Part shown: positions 20,576 through 29,652 of the stretch, piece after piece | How the letters are laid out: each line of letters begins with the position of its first letter | How positions within the stretch are numbered: position 1 is the stretch's first letter | Source: an uncultured bacterium | Lineage (GTDB): Bacteria > Verrucomicrobiota > Kiritimatiellia > RFP12 > UBA1067 | Length of the DNA: 32,937 nucleotides | Direction: 5' to 3' | Assembly (NCBI GenBank): GCA_902770045.1 | Contig: CACXRO010000035.1 | Location: 1 to 32,937 of the forward strand | Translations under genes and position numbers: made by a program | Notes under the pieces: model-generated | Told to the model about the DNA's origin: nothing | What the model saw: the letters and a program-made list of their open reading frames with translations, nothing else | Databases searched by the model: none

Positions 20576-23500
20576 ATGAAACTGTCGTTAAGACCTGCGA
20601 TCGAGGCGCTCAAGCCGTTCTCGCGCATCTTTGTGGAGCGTCCGCGATTCGCGATGGTGATCGCGATCGTGCTTTCCATGGCCGGAGGCATGGCCATCCT
20701 CCAGCTGCCGGTCTCGCAGTTCCCGCGCATCACCCCGCCGTCGATCCAGGTGAACTACACCTACCCCGGTGCAAACGCGAAGGAGGTGCTGAACACCGTC
20801 GCCATGCCGATCGAGGACGAGGTGAACGGCGTCGACGACATGATCTACATGACCGGATCGTGCGGCGACGACGGCTCCTACTCGCTCACCGTCACCTTCG
20901 AGGTCGAGTCCGACCGCGACATGGACATGGTGAAGGTGCAGAACCGCGTCGCCCAGGCCGAGGCGAAGCTGCCGAGCGAGGTGAAGCAGCTCGGCGGGCG
21001 AATCCGCGCGCAGTCCGAGGACCACCTCGGCTTCATCGCCGTCCGCTCGCCGAACGGCTCGATGTCGCGCCTGCAGATCTCCGACTACATCTACGCGAAC
21101 ATCCAGCCGGTCCTGCTGCGCATCCCCGGCGTGGGCGAAGCGACGGTGTACGGGCCGAAGCTCTCGATGCGCGTCTGGCTCGACCCCGCGCGCATGGCGG
21201 CGCAGGGGATGAACACCGAGGAGGTGATCGCCGCCGTCTCGAAGCAGAACGTGCAGGCATCGCTCGGCTCGGTCGGCGCGGCGCCCACGGGCGAGCACGC
21301 GGCCTGGACGCTCTCGCTGCTGGCGAAAGGGCGCCTGATGTCGCCGAAGGAGTTCGACGAAATCGTCGTCCGCCGCGACGCGAACGGCGGCGTGGTGAGA
21401 CTCAAGGACATCGCCCGCACCGAGATCGGCGAGCAGAACTACATGTTCACCGGCCAGCTCAACGGCGGCAACGCCGTCTGCATCGCGCTCCAGCAGAAGC
21501 CGGGCGCGAACGCGATCGCCACGATGAGGCAGATCCGCAGGGCGATGGCAACGCTCAAGGAGTCGTTCCCCGACGATCTCGAGTGGGTCATCCCCTACGA
21601 CGCCACGGAATACGTGTCGAGCTGCGTCAGGGAGATCGTGCTCACGCTCGGCATCACGTTCCTGCTGGTTGTGATCGTCTGCTACCTCTTCCTCCAGGAC
21701 TGGCGCGCCACCCTGATACCCTGCCTCACCATTCCGGTGTCGCTCTCCTCGACCTTCATCCTGATGGCGGCGCTCGGCTACTCGATCAACATCCTCACCC
21801 TGTTCGGCCTCGTGCTCGCGATCGGCGTGGTGGTGGACGACTGCATTGTGGTGGTGGAGCGCGTCCAGTTCCTGATCGAGACGCGCGGCCTCAACGCGAA
21901 GGAGGCGACGATCCAGGCGATGAGCGACGTGACGAGCGCCGTCATCGCGACCACGCTCGTCCTCCTCGGCATCTTCGTCCCCGTAGGCTTCATGAGCGGC
22001 ATCACCGGGCGCATCTACCAGCAGTTCTCGGTCACGCTTTCCGCGGCGGTCTGCTTCTCGACGCTGTGCGCGCTCACGCTCGCGCCGGCGCTCTGCTCGC
22101 TGCTCCTCCACGAGTCGCGTCCGTACAGGCACGGTCCGCTCGCCTGGTTCAACTGGGCGGTGAACTCCTTCAAGGGCATCTTCGTGAAGCTGGCGAAGTG
22201 GCTCGCCTCGCGCATCTTCCTCGCGTTCATGCTCCTCGCGCTCGCCGTTCTCTTGACGGTCCAGATGTTCACCACTTCCCAGACCTCCTTCCTGCCGGAC
22301 GAGGACCAGTGCGTCGTGTTCGCCTCGATGGACATGCCCGAGGGCTCGACGCGCGACCGTACCCGCGACGTGTCGCTCCGCGCCGTGCAGCGGCTGCTGC
22401 AGATGGAGGAGGTCAAGAGCGTCCTCACCATCACCGGCATCTCGATGATCGGCGGCCGCGGCGAGAACCAGTCGATGGTGGTCGTCGACCTCAAGGACTG
22501 GAGCGAGCGCAAGCAGCGCAACCAGTCCGCCGAGGCGATGAAGCAGCGCATCACCCAGGCGCTGGCCGAGATCCCAGAGCCGAGCTGGAAGGTCTTCCTG
22601 CCGCCGGCGATTCCCGGCGTCGGCCTCGCCAACGGCATCACCGTCCACATCCAGGACAAGGGCACGGCCGACCCGATCCGCGTCGACGAGGTCAAGAACA
22701 AGCTGCTCCGCTCGCTCAACGACAAGCGCCGCTTCCCCGGCATCCTCGCCGCGTTCGCCGGCTACAACGCGGTGACGCCGCACCTGAGGTTCAACCTCGA
22801 CCGCGTCAAGGCCGAGATGTACAAGGTGCCGGTGGCCACGGTCTACTCGACCCTGCAGAACTACCTCGGCTCCAGGTACGTGAACGACGTGAACCTCGGC
22901 ACCCAGGTCAACCGCGTGACCGTCCAGGCCGACTGGGACGGACGCGCGACGCCCGAGGCGGTGTCGCGGCTCTACGTGCGCGGCGAGAACGGCGCGATGG
23001 TGCAGATCGGCGCGCTCGGCGACATCACCCGCGAGCTCGGTCCGCGCACGGTCTACACCCGCGACAAGTACGTGATGTGCGGCATCAACGTGATGCCCAT
23101 GCCCGGCGTCGCCACCGGCGAGCTGATGAACGAAATCCGCCGGCTCTTCAAGGATGAGCTCCCCGCCGACTTCGGCTACGACTGGGCGGCGCTTTCCTTC
23201 CAGGAGGCGAGGAACGAGGGCGGCGCCGCGCCGCTCATCCTTCTCGCGGTGCTGTTCGGCTACCTCTTCCTCGTCGCGCAGTACGAGAGCTGGACGATTC
23301 CGCTTCCGGTGATGCTCTCCATCTTCGTCGCCGTCCTGGGCGCGCTCTGCGGCCTCAGGTGGTTCGGGCTCCTGCGGGCGGGCTCGCCCTATCCGCTCTC
23401 CATCTACGCGCAGCTCGGCATCGTCCTGCTCGTGGGCCTCGCCTCGAAGAACGCGATCCTGATCGTGGAGTTCGCGAAGGACAAGCGCGAGAACGAGGGC

Positions 23501-23812
23501 TTCTCGATCGTCGACGCCGCGGGGGCCGCGGCGGGCGAGCGCCTGAGGGCGCTCCTCATGACCGCGCTCACGACGCTCCTCGGCACCCTGCCGATGATGC
23601 TCGCCACCGGCGCGGGCGCGGCGAGCCGCAACCACCTCGGCACCACCGAGTTCTTCGGTATGCTTTTCTCCGTAGTTTTTGGTATACTACTCGTACCCGG
23701 CCTCTATGCGCTCTTCCAGACCTGGCGCGAGAGGGTCAAGCGGATGTTCGCGTACATCTCGGCGCGTGCGCGCAGGCGGCGCGGGCTGAAGGACGGAGTG
23801 GCCGGGGAATAG
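20576..23812 (+). CDS. RND multidrug efflux transporter (HAE1/AcrB family)
   Basis: A 1078-residue inner-membrane pump, full length for the family. The start has the usual first helix (about 24-44), then the porter motif YPGANAKEVLNTVAMPIEDEVNGVDDM and DGSYSLTVTFEV. The proton relay is intact: Asp421-Asp422 in the fourth helix (GVVVDDCIVVVE) and Lys958 in the tenth (GLASKNAILIVEFAK), equivalent to AcrB Asp407, Asp408 and Lys940. The second large periplasmic loop and the final helices are all present. AGGAG (20563-20567) lies eight bases before the ATG; a decoy ATG at 20571 stops at once. It works with the fusion protein at 16786 and the outer-membrane factor at 23844. Substrates are likely hydrophobic or amphiphilic compounds, by family. 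Confidence 0.96.
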   Translation: MKLSLRPAIEALKPFSRIFVERPRFAMVIAIVLSMAGGMAILQLPVSQFPRITPPSIQVNYTYPGANAKEVLNTVAMPIEDEVNGVDDMIYMTGSCGDDGSYSLTVTFEVESDRDMDMVKVQNRVAQAEAKLPSEVKQLGGRIRAQSEDHLGFIAVRSPNGSMSRLQISDYIYANIQPVLLRIPGVGEATVYGPKLSMRVWLDPARMAAQGMNTEEVIAAVSKQNVQASLGSVGAAPTGEHAAWTLSLLAKGRLMSPKEFDEIVVRRDANGGVVRLKDIARTEIGEQNYMFTGQLNGGNAVCIALQQKPGANAIATMRQIRRAMATLKESFPDDLEWVIPYDATEYVSSCVREIVLTLGITFLLVVIVCYLFLQDWRATLIPCLTIPVSLSSTFILMAALGYSINILTLFGLVLAIGVVVDDCIVVVERVQFLIETRGLNAKEATIQAMSDVTSAVIATTLVLLGIFVPVGFMSGITGRIYQQFSVTLSAAVCFSTLCALTLAPALCSLLLHESRPYRHGPLAWFNWAVNSFKGIFVKLAKWLASRIFLAFMLLALAVLLTVQMFTTSQTSFLPDEDQCVVFASMDMPEGSTRDRTRDVSLRAVQRLLQMEEVKSVLTITGISMIGGRGENQSMVVVDLKDWSERKQRNQSAEAMKQRITQALAEIPEPSWKVFLPPAIPGVGLANGITVHIQDKGTADPIRVDEVKNKLLRSLNDKRRFPGILAAFAGYNAVTPHLRFNLDRVKAEMYKVPVATVYSTLQNYLGSRYVNDVNLGTQVNRVTVQADWDGRATPEAVSRLYVRGENGAMVQIGALGDITRELGPRTVYTRDKYVMCGINVMPMPGVATGELMNEIRRLFKDELPADFGYDWAALSFQEARNEGGAAPLILLAVLFGYLFLVAQYESWTIPLPVMLSIFVAVLGALCGLRWFGLLRAGSPYPLSIYAQLGIVLLVGLASKNAILIVEFAKDKRENEGFSIVDAAGAAAGERLRALLMTALTTLLGTLPMMLATGAGAASRNHLGTTEFFGMLFSVVFGILLVPGLYALFQTWRERVKRMFAYISARARRRRGLKDGVAGE

Positions 23813-23843
23813 CGATATGCAGGCGAAAATGAAAGGACACTTG

Positions 23844-25334
23844 ATGAAGTCGATGAAGATGGCGGCGGCGGCCGCGGCGGCGGCCGCGTTCGCCGGCTGC
23901 ACCCAGTACATTCCCTCGGTCGGCCCGTCCTACGAGGAGCCGGAGGTGACGGCGGAGTCGCATCCGCTCCCCGACGCCGGCTACCCGACGACTAACGTGG
24001 CGGCTGACTGCTCCTACGTGCCGGCCGCGACCAACGAGGACCCGCGCGTCGAGATCTCGCGCGACGCGGTGGCGCACTGGTGGGAGCACTTCAACGACCC
24101 GGTGCTGGAGGAGCTCGTGCTCGGCGCGGCCACCAACAACCTCTCGTTCCAGACCGCCAAGAAGCGCCTCGAGCAGGCCAACTACGAGCTGCTCGGCTCC
24201 TACGCGGCGTTCCTGCCCCAGTTCGACGTCAACGGCTCCTGGACGCTCGCGCGCTACGGCGCGAACGTGCCGGCGGGCGGCGGCGAGGCGGTAGGCTACA
24301 AGACGACGAGCGTTGCGCTCGACGGCCAGTGGGAGATCGACATCTTCGGCGGCAGCCGCCGCCAGACCGAGGCCAACATCGCGCTCGCCGAGGCGGCGAG
24401 CTGGTCGGTGGCGGACGCCTGGGTGGAGCTCACCACCCAGATCGGCGTGCAGTACGTCAGCCTGCGCACCGCGCAGGAGCGCATTGCGGTGGCGCGCACC
24501 AACCTCGTCCTCCAGACCGAGACGTACGACATCCTGAAGTCCCGCTTCGACTCCGGCATCGGCGACGAGCTCGCCGTCAACCAGTGCGCCTACATCGTCG
24601 AGCAGACGCGCGCGCGCATTCCGCAGCTGCTCGCCGTCGAGGAGAAGCTCAAAAACGCGATCGCGGTGCTGGCGGGCGTGGTGCCGGGCGCGCTCGACGC
24701 GGCGCTCGCGCCGCCGAGGGAGCGCCGCGACTGGATGCTCGCGCCGCAGAAGGTGTCGGATCTGCCGCTCGACATGATGCGCGCGCGCCCCGACGTCAAG
24801 GAGCGCGAGCGCAAGCTCGCGGCCATGACGGCGTACGTCGGCGTCGCCAAGGCGCAGTGGTTCCCCAAGCTCTACATCAACGGCACGGTCGGCTTCTCCA
24901 AGCGCGGCGGAGTGAAGCTCTTCGACCGCGAGTCGTTGTTCTCCACCATCGGCCCGGCCGTGAGCTGGCCGATCTTCCAGGGCGGCGCGATCTACGCCAA
25001 CGTGAAGGCGGCGGAGGCGAAGATGGACCAGGCCGCGCTCGACTACGCGCTCGCCGTCGAGCAGGCGTTCGCCGACGTGCGCGACGCGTACTCCGCCTAC
25101 ACCCAGGAGTACCACCGCCTGCAGGCGCTGACTGCCGCGGTGAAGGCGGCGTCGGACGCGGTGGCGATCTCGAAGGACCTGTACCAGAACGGGCTCAAGG
25201 ACTTCAACAACGTCCTCGACGCGCAGCGCTCGCGTCTGCAGCTCGAGGAGGAGCTGGTGGAGTCGCGCGGCGAGATCACCGTGACCCTGATCAAGCTCTA
25301 CAAGGCGCTGGGAGGCGGCCTCGCGGCCGACTAA
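23844..25334 (+). CDS. outer-membrane efflux lipoprotein (OprM/NodT type)
   Basis: A 496-residue TolC-like channel subunit. I place the start at ATG 23844, which has AAAGGA six bases upstream and gives a lipoprotein signal ending FAGC (Cys19); an in-frame ATG at 23817 would add nine residues. NodT/OprM-type features are WWEHFNDPVLEELV near the mature start, AKKRLEQANYELLGSYAAFLPQ, and repeated long helices with Glu/Gln/Ala, plus RPDVKERERKLAAM in the second repeat, where the internal duplication (about 70-250 and 270-480) is visible. It completes the efflux complex with the pump just upstream (31 bases away). A TATACT with TGG inside the pump's 3' end may be chance. Confidence 0.94.
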   Translation: MKSMKMAAAAAAAAAFAGCTQYIPSVGPSYEEPEVTAESHPLPDAGYPTTNVAADCSYVPAATNEDPRVEISRDAVAHWWEHFNDPVLEELVLGAATNNLSFQTAKKRLEQANYELLGSYAAFLPQFDVNGSWTLARYGANVPAGGGEAVGYKTTSVALDGQWEIDIFGGSRRQTEANIALAEAASWSVADAWVELTTQIGVQYVSLRTAQERIAVARTNLVLQTETYDILKSRFDSGIGDELAVNQCAYIVEQTRARIPQLLAVEEKLKNAIAVLAGVVPGALDAALAPPRERRDWMLAPQKVSDLPLDMMRARPDVKERERKLAAMTAYVGVAKAQWFPKLYINGTVGFSKRGGVKLFDRESLFSTIGPAVSWPIFQGGAIYANVKAAEAKMDQAALDYALAVEQAFADVRDAYSAYTQEYHRLQALTAAVKAASDAVAISKDLYQNGLKDFNNVLDAQRSRLQLEEELVESRGEITVTLIKLYKALGGGLAAD

Positions 25335-25338
25335 AGAC

Positions 25339-26142
25339 ATGCCACGCAAGATAGTCCTCGTAGTGTCCCTCGCCGCCGGCGTCGTCGCGGCGGTCCTCAC
25401 CAACATCGCCTTCTCGGCCAAGGAGGCCGAGGTGGCCAGGGCCAAGCGCGCGATCAACGAGCGCTACGGCACCATTGACGCGGTGGTGTTCAGCGCCGAC
25501 GTTCCGGCCGGGACGGTGCTCTCGGCCGACGACCTCGGCAAGCTGAAGCTGCCGGCGCTGGGGCTGCGCGGCCAGGCGGTGGAGGAGTCGGCCTACCGCG
25601 ACGTGCTCGGCCGCAAGCTCCTTGCCGCGCACAAGCGCGGCGAAGTGCTGTTCTGGTCCGATGTGGAGGGCGGCGACCCGTCCGCGAAGGGGATCTCCGC
25701 CGACATCAAGAAGAACATGCGCGCGGTCTCGGTGAACTGCTCCGGCGCGGCGAGCGTCTCGGGGATGGTCAGGCCCAACGACCACGTGGACGTAATCGGC
25801 ACCTTCGACTTCGACGGCGCGGCGGGCCGGCGCGACTTCGTTACCTGCACCATGCTCCAGAACGTGCTCGTCCTCGCGACCGGCTCCGAGACCGCCAAGG
25901 GGCGCGACCGCACCGCCGGCCTCCGCCAGCAGTACTCGACCGTCACGCTCGAGGTGACGCCGCGCGAGGCCGAGATGCTCGCCTTCGCCGAGCAGCTCAA
26001 GGGCAGGATCGTCCTTTCGCTCCGCAACCGCGGCGACACCTCCTACGAGAAGGAGCTTCCCAAGGTCGACTTCGAGAAGATCCGCTCCGAGATCGAGGAG
26101 CTCAACCTCAAGCGCCAGTCCCAGCGGCTGGCGGTGCGCTGA
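25339..26142 (+). CDS. cpaB: Flp pilus assembly protein CpaB/RcpC
   Basis: A 267-residue protein of the CpaB/RcpC family. An N-terminal membrane segment (about 4-21) is followed by an SAF domain (about 48-112) with VVFSADVPAGTVLSADDL, then the characteristic MRAVSVNCSGAASVSGMVRPNDHVDVIGTF block. In Tad systems this periplasmic protein helps assemble the pilus channel. The ATG is four bases after the outer-membrane factor stop, so it may be transcribed from the efflux operon. The gene is followed in order by a CpaF-type ATPase and a TadB-type protein. Confidence 0.88.
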   Translation: MPRKIVLVVSLAAGVVAAVLTNIAFSAKEAEVARAKRAINERYGTIDAVVFSADVPAGTVLSADDLGKLKLPALGLRGQAVEESAYRDVLGRKLLAAHKRGEVLFWSDVEGGDPSAKGISADIKKNMRAVSVNCSGAASVSGMVRPNDHVDVIGTFDFDGAAGRRDFVTCTMLQNVLVLATGSETAKGRDRTAGLRQQYSTVTLEVTPREAEMLAFAEQLKGRIVLSLRNRGDTSYEKELPKVDFEKIRSEIEELNLKRQSQRLAVR

Positions 26143-26156
26143 AGGGGCGTGCGGCG

Positions 26157-27818
26157 ATGCACCTGACGACGATCGTCGACGGCGTCAAGGAGACGCGCGA
26201 GCTGGAGGACGGCTCCTACCTCGTCGGCCGCGCCGAGGCCTGCCGCATCCGGCTGCCGTTCCCGGACGTCTCCGAACGCCACGCGATCCTGGCGATCAAC
26301 GGCGCGTCCGCGGTGATCGAGGACCTCAACAGCGCCAACGGCACCTTCGTGAACGGCGCCGCGGTCGAGGGCCCCGTGAAGCTCGACGACGGAATGGTGG
26401 TCCAGATCGGCACCACCCTGATGCGCGTCAGCGGCGACGAGCCGCCGCCGGAGCCGGAGGCAGAGGAGGCGCCGCGCGCCGAGCAGAAGGCAAACGGCGG
26501 CGACGACGACGAGGCGCCCGGCGAGTCGGCCGACCCGATGCGCGAGATCCGCCGCAGCGCGCAGGAGCAGATCCACCGCGAGCTCCTCAAGCGCCTCGAC
26601 ATGAAGCGGCTCACCGTCGAGGGCGTCGACCGCGAGGGGCTGGAGCAGACCGCGCGCGAGAAGATCCGCGACATCGTGGACGAAGTGGTGTCGAAGGGGA
26701 GACTCCCCGAAGGCATCGACCCGGTGCGGCTCGAGGACGACGTCTTCAACGAGGCGATGCGGCTCGGTCCGCTCGAGGAGCTGCTGGCCGACGACTCCGT
26801 GGCCGAGATCATGGTCAACGGACCTTCGCGGGTGTACGTCGAGCGCCACGGCCGGCTGGAGCTCTCCGACTGCCAGTTCTCCGACGACGCGAGCGTCCTC
26901 TCGGTGATCGAGCGCATCGTCGCCCCGCTCGGCCGGCGCATCGACGAGTCGCAGCCCTACGTGGACGCGCGCCTCGCCGACGGCAGCCGCGTCAACGCGA
27001 TCATCGCGCCGCTCGCGCTCTCCGGCCCGACGATCACCATCCGCAAGTTCTCGCGCAAGGCGCTCACCGCCGAGGACTTCATCCGCTTCGGCACCTGGAC
27101 CGAACAGGCGGCCGAGTTCATGCGCCTCTGCGTGCGCTTGAGGAAGAACGTCATCGTCGCCGGCGGCACCGGCTCCGGCAAGACCACGCTCCTCAACCTG
27201 CTCTCCGGCTTCATCCCGCACACCGAGCGCATCATCACCGTGGAGGACGCGGCGGAGCTGCGGCTCCAGCAGCCGCACGTGGTGCGGCTCGAGGCGCGCC
27301 CGCCGAACATCGAGGGCAAGGGCGCGGTGACGATCCGCGACCTGGTGAAGAACTGCCTCCGCATGCGCCCCGACCGCATCATCGTCGGCGAGTGCCGCGG
27401 CGGCGAGGCGCTGGACATGCTCCAGGCGATGAACACCGGCCACGACGGCTCTCTCACCACCGTCCACGCCAATTCGCCGCGGGACGTCGTCTCGCGCCTT
27501 GAGACGATGGTGCTGATGAGCGGCATGGACCTGCCGTCGCGCGCCATTCGCGAGCAGATCGCGAGCGCCGTCGACATCATCATCCACGAGTCGCGCATGT
27601 CCGACGGCTCGCGCAAGGTGGACGCGATCACCGAGGTGACCGGGCTCGAGGGCACGCAGATCGTGATGCAGGACCTCTTCACCTTCGTCCAGAGCGGCGT
27701 CGGCGCCGACGGCAAGGTGATCGGCGAGTTCAAGTCCACGGGGGCGGTGCCGACCTGGATCGACCAGGCGCGGAGCCGCGGCATCGACGTCGACATGTCG
27801 ATGTTCGCAGGCGAATAG
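26157..27818 (+). CDS. cpaF: CpaF/TadA-type secretion ATPase with N-terminal FHA domain
   Basis: A 553-residue fusion. Residues 1-95 are an FHA domain, which binds phosphothreonine: Gly24-Arg25, SERH (39-42) and NSANGTFVNG are its conserved sites. An acidic/Pro-rich linker (about 98-125) leads to the CpaF ATPase: the N-terminal bundle (ADDSVAEIMVNGPSRVYVERHGRL), Walker A GGTGSGKTT (336-344), the Asp box region EDAAELRLQQPHVVRLE, Walker B RPDRIIVGECRGGEALDMLQAMNTGHDGS and the His box TTVHAN. It would power pilus extension at the cytoplasmic face. The FHA part suggests control by a Ser/Thr kinase, none of which is in the window. AAGGGG precedes the ATG. Confidence 0.93.
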   Translation: MHLTTIVDGVKETRELEDGSYLVGRAEACRIRLPFPDVSERHAILAINGASAVIEDLNSANGTFVNGAAVEGPVKLDDGMVVQIGTTLMRVSGDEPPPEPEAEEAPRAEQKANGGDDDEAPGESADPMREIRRSAQEQIHRELLKRLDMKRLTVEGVDREGLEQTAREKIRDIVDEVVSKGRLPEGIDPVRLEDDVFNEAMRLGPLEELLADDSVAEIMVNGPSRVYVERHGRLELSDCQFSDDASVLSVIERIVAPLGRRIDESQPYVDARLADGSRVNAIIAPLALSGPTITIRKFSRKALTAEDFIRFGTWTEQAAEFMRLCVRLRKNVIVAGGTGSGKTTLLNLLSGFIPHTERIITVEDAAELRLQQPHVVRLEARPPNIEGKGAVTIRDLVKNCLRMRPDRIIVGECRGGEALDMLQAMNTGHDGSLTTVHANSPRDVVSRLETMVLMSGMDLPSRAIREQIASAVDIIIHESRMSDGSRKVDAITEVTGLEGTQIVMQDLFTFVQSGVGADGKVIGEFKSTGAVPTWIDQARSRGIDVDMSMFAGE

Positions 27819-27832
27819 GGGGCGCGAAGGGG

Positions 27833-28522
27833 ATGTCCGCCGACCTCATGCACGCCGTCGCCACGCTGCTTGCCGCCGCGGCCGCCGCCGGCGTCGCCTG
27901 GTACTTCGCCGCGGGGGTGAAGATCAAGGCCGGCTGGCAGAACGGCACCAGCCCGCTCGCGCGCTGGCTCGACGCGCGCCGCCGCGCCGCCTTCAACGCC
28001 CAGCTCCCCGAGGCGCTGGCGACGATGTCCAACGCGCTCCGCGCCGGCTTCTCGATCTCGCAGGCGTTCGACTCCGTGGTCGAGCAGGGCGAGGCGCCGA
28101 TGAGCGAGGAGTTCGCCATCCTCCGGCAGCAGCTTCAGGTCGGGATGAGCTTCGAGGACGCGCTGGAGTCGCTCTCGCAGCGCGTCGGGTCCGACGACCT
28201 CACCCTCGTCACCACCTCCATCCTCATCTCGCGCCGCACCGGCGGCAACGTGACCGAGATCTTCGACCGCATCTCCGACACCATTCGCGGCAGAATGCGC
28301 ATCGAGCGCAAGATCCGCTCGCTCACCGCCCAGGGCAGGCTGCAGGGAGCCATCGTCTCGCTGATGCCGGTCCTGCTCGGCGGCGCGATGCTCGCGATCA
28401 AGCCGAAGATGATGATTCCCTTCCTCTGCAGCGCGACCGGCGCCGTCTCGGTGCTGGTGATGTTCGCCCTCATCGCCATCGGCTGGGCGATGATCCGCAG
28501 AATTATCCGCATCGACGTATGA
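27833..28522 (+). CDS. tadB: TadB-like pilus inner-membrane protein (T2SS F domain)
   Basis: A 229-residue protein with a type II secretion F-type domain. Helix at about 6-26, then the domain (about 55-180): LPEALATMSNALRAGFSISQAFDSVVEQG, FEDALESLSQRVGSDDLTLVTTSILISRRTGGN, and helices near 170-190 and 200-222. It is shorter than many TadB proteins (about 300) and no TadC partner follows, though Tad systems normally use both. In family terms it is the inner-membrane platform that the CpaF ATPase drives. GAAGGGG lies immediately before the ATG. The next gene begins an unrelated transporter operon with its promoter overlapping this gene's end. Confidence 0.82.
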   Translation: MSADLMHAVATLLAAAAAAGVAWYFAAGVKIKAGWQNGTSPLARWLDARRRAAFNAQLPEALATMSNALRAGFSISQAFDSVVEQGEAPMSEEFAILRQQLQVGMSFEDALESLSQRVGSDDLTLVTTSILISRRTGGNVTEIFDRISDTIRGRMRIERKIRSLTAQGRLQGAIVSLMPVLLGGAMLAIKPKMMIPFLCSATGAVSVLVMFALIAIGWAMIRRIIRIDV

Positions 28523-28528
28523 AAATTA

Positions 28529-28537
28529 TGGTATAAT
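28529..28537 (+). promoter_or_regulatory. extended -10 promoter of potABC
   Basis: TGG plus TATAAT (28532-28537), just past the tadB stop; no -35. Predicted start near 28544, two bases before the potA ATG at 28546, so the message is essentially leaderless. Confidence 0.6.
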
Positions 28538-28545
28538 CCGCGCCA

Positions 28546-29652
28546 ATGAACAACGACTTCCTCGTATTCGACCACGTGACCAAGCGCTTCGGCGCGATGA
28601 CTGCCGTGAACGACGTCTCGCTCACGGTCAGCAAGGGCGAGTTCTTTTCGCTCTTGGGGCCGTCCGGCTGCGGCAAGACGACGCTCCTCAGGATGCTCGG
28701 CGGCTTCGAGCGGCCGGACTCCGGGCGCATCTACCTCGAGGGCAGGGACATCACCGACCTGCCCCCGAACCAGCGCCGCGTCCACACGGTGTTCCAGAAC
28801 TACGCGCTCTTCCCCACCATGACGGTGTGGGACAACATCGCGTTCTCGCTCAAGCTCGCGAAGAAGTCGAAGGCGGAGATCGAGGAGAGCGTGGACGGCA
28901 TCCTGGAGATGATCCAGCTCTCCGACCAGGCGTGGAAGTACCCGAACCAGCTCTCCGGCGGCCAGAAGCAGCGCGTCGCCATCGCCCGCGCGCTCGTCGA
29001 CCGCCCGCAGGTGCTGCTCCTCGACGAGCCGCTCGCGGCGCTCGACCTGAAGCTCAGGCAGCACATGCTCATCGAGCTCGACACGATCCACGACCAGGTC
29101 GGCATCACCTTCCTCTACGTCACCCACGACCAGGGCGAGGCGATGTCGCTCTCCGACCGCATCGCCGTCATCAACCGCGGCAAGGTGGAGCAGCTCGACG
29201 GCCCCGCCAAGATCTACGAGGCGCCGGCGAGCCGCTTCGTCGCCTCGTTCATCGGCGACACCAACTTCTTCTCCGGCGAGATCGCCGCTGTCGAGGGCGA
29301 CTACTGCCTGCTCGACGTCGACGGCTTCCCGCAGATCAAGGCGTACAACGACAAGCAGCTCAAGGTCGGCCAGCGGGTGGACCTCTCGGTGCGCCCCGAG
29401 AAGATCCGCGTCACCATGTCGCCGCCGCCGCCGGAGAAGGGCGCGTCGATCAACGTCTTCCCGTCGAAGGTGCGCGACATCGTCTACCAGGGCGTCTACA
29501 CCAAGTTCTGGGTCACCGCCGGCGACCTCAGGATCCAGTCCCTCAAGCCCCACTCCCGCTTCCTGCTCGACCAGGAGACGATCACCTGGAACGACGACGT
29601 GTTCGTCTGGTGGCATCCCGACGACGGCTACATGGTGGAAACGACGCCGTGA
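28546..29652 (+). CDS. potA: spermidine/putrescine-type ABC transporter ATPase
   Basis: A 368-residue ABC ATPase. Walker A GPSGCGKT (38-45), Q-loop, signature LSGGQKQRVA (136-145), Walker B VLLLDEP (156-162) and the D-loop ALD are intact. The C-terminal 130 residues are the regulatory TOBE-type domain of PotA-like importers (FIGDTNFFSGEIAAVEGDY, then VRPEKIRV). It starts directly after the extended -10 promoter with no leader. It is translated with potB by a GTGA overlap. Polyamine specificity comes from the resemblance of the permeases, not from a direct test. Confidence 0.93.
   Translation: MNNDFLVFDHVTKRFGAMTAVNDVSLTVSKGEFFSLLGPSGCGKTTLLRMLGGFERPDSGRIYLEGRDITDLPPNQRRVHTVFQNYALFPTMTVWDNIAFSLKLAKKSKAEIEESVDGILEMIQLSDQAWKYPNQLSGGQKQRVAIARALVDRPQVLLLDEPLAALDLKLRQHMLIELDTIHDQVGITFLYVTHDQGEAMSLSDRIAVINRGKVEQLDGPAKIYEAPASRFVASFIGDTNFFSGEIAAVEGDYCLLDVDGFPQIKAYNDKQLKVGQRVDLSVRPEKIRVTMSPPPPEKGASINVFPSKVRDIVYQGVYTKFWVTAGDLRIQSLKPHSRFLLDQETITWNDDVFVWWHPDDGYMVETTP

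Noticed and set aside
20571..20576. ATG at 20571 as start of the RND pump
   Set aside because: It is in another frame and stops after two codons; ATG 20576 has the better-spaced AGGAG.
20588..23635. A 1015-codon open frame on the minus strand opposite the RND pump
   Set aside because: Same cause. The His/Arg/Asp-rich translation mirrors GC-ending codons of the pump gene and matches no protein family I know.
23680..23688. Promoter-like TGG-TATACT inside the 3' end of the RND pump gene
   Set aside because: It encodes part of the conserved final helix, has no -35, and lies about 150 bases before the next start; likely chance, though a weak internal promoter is not excluded.
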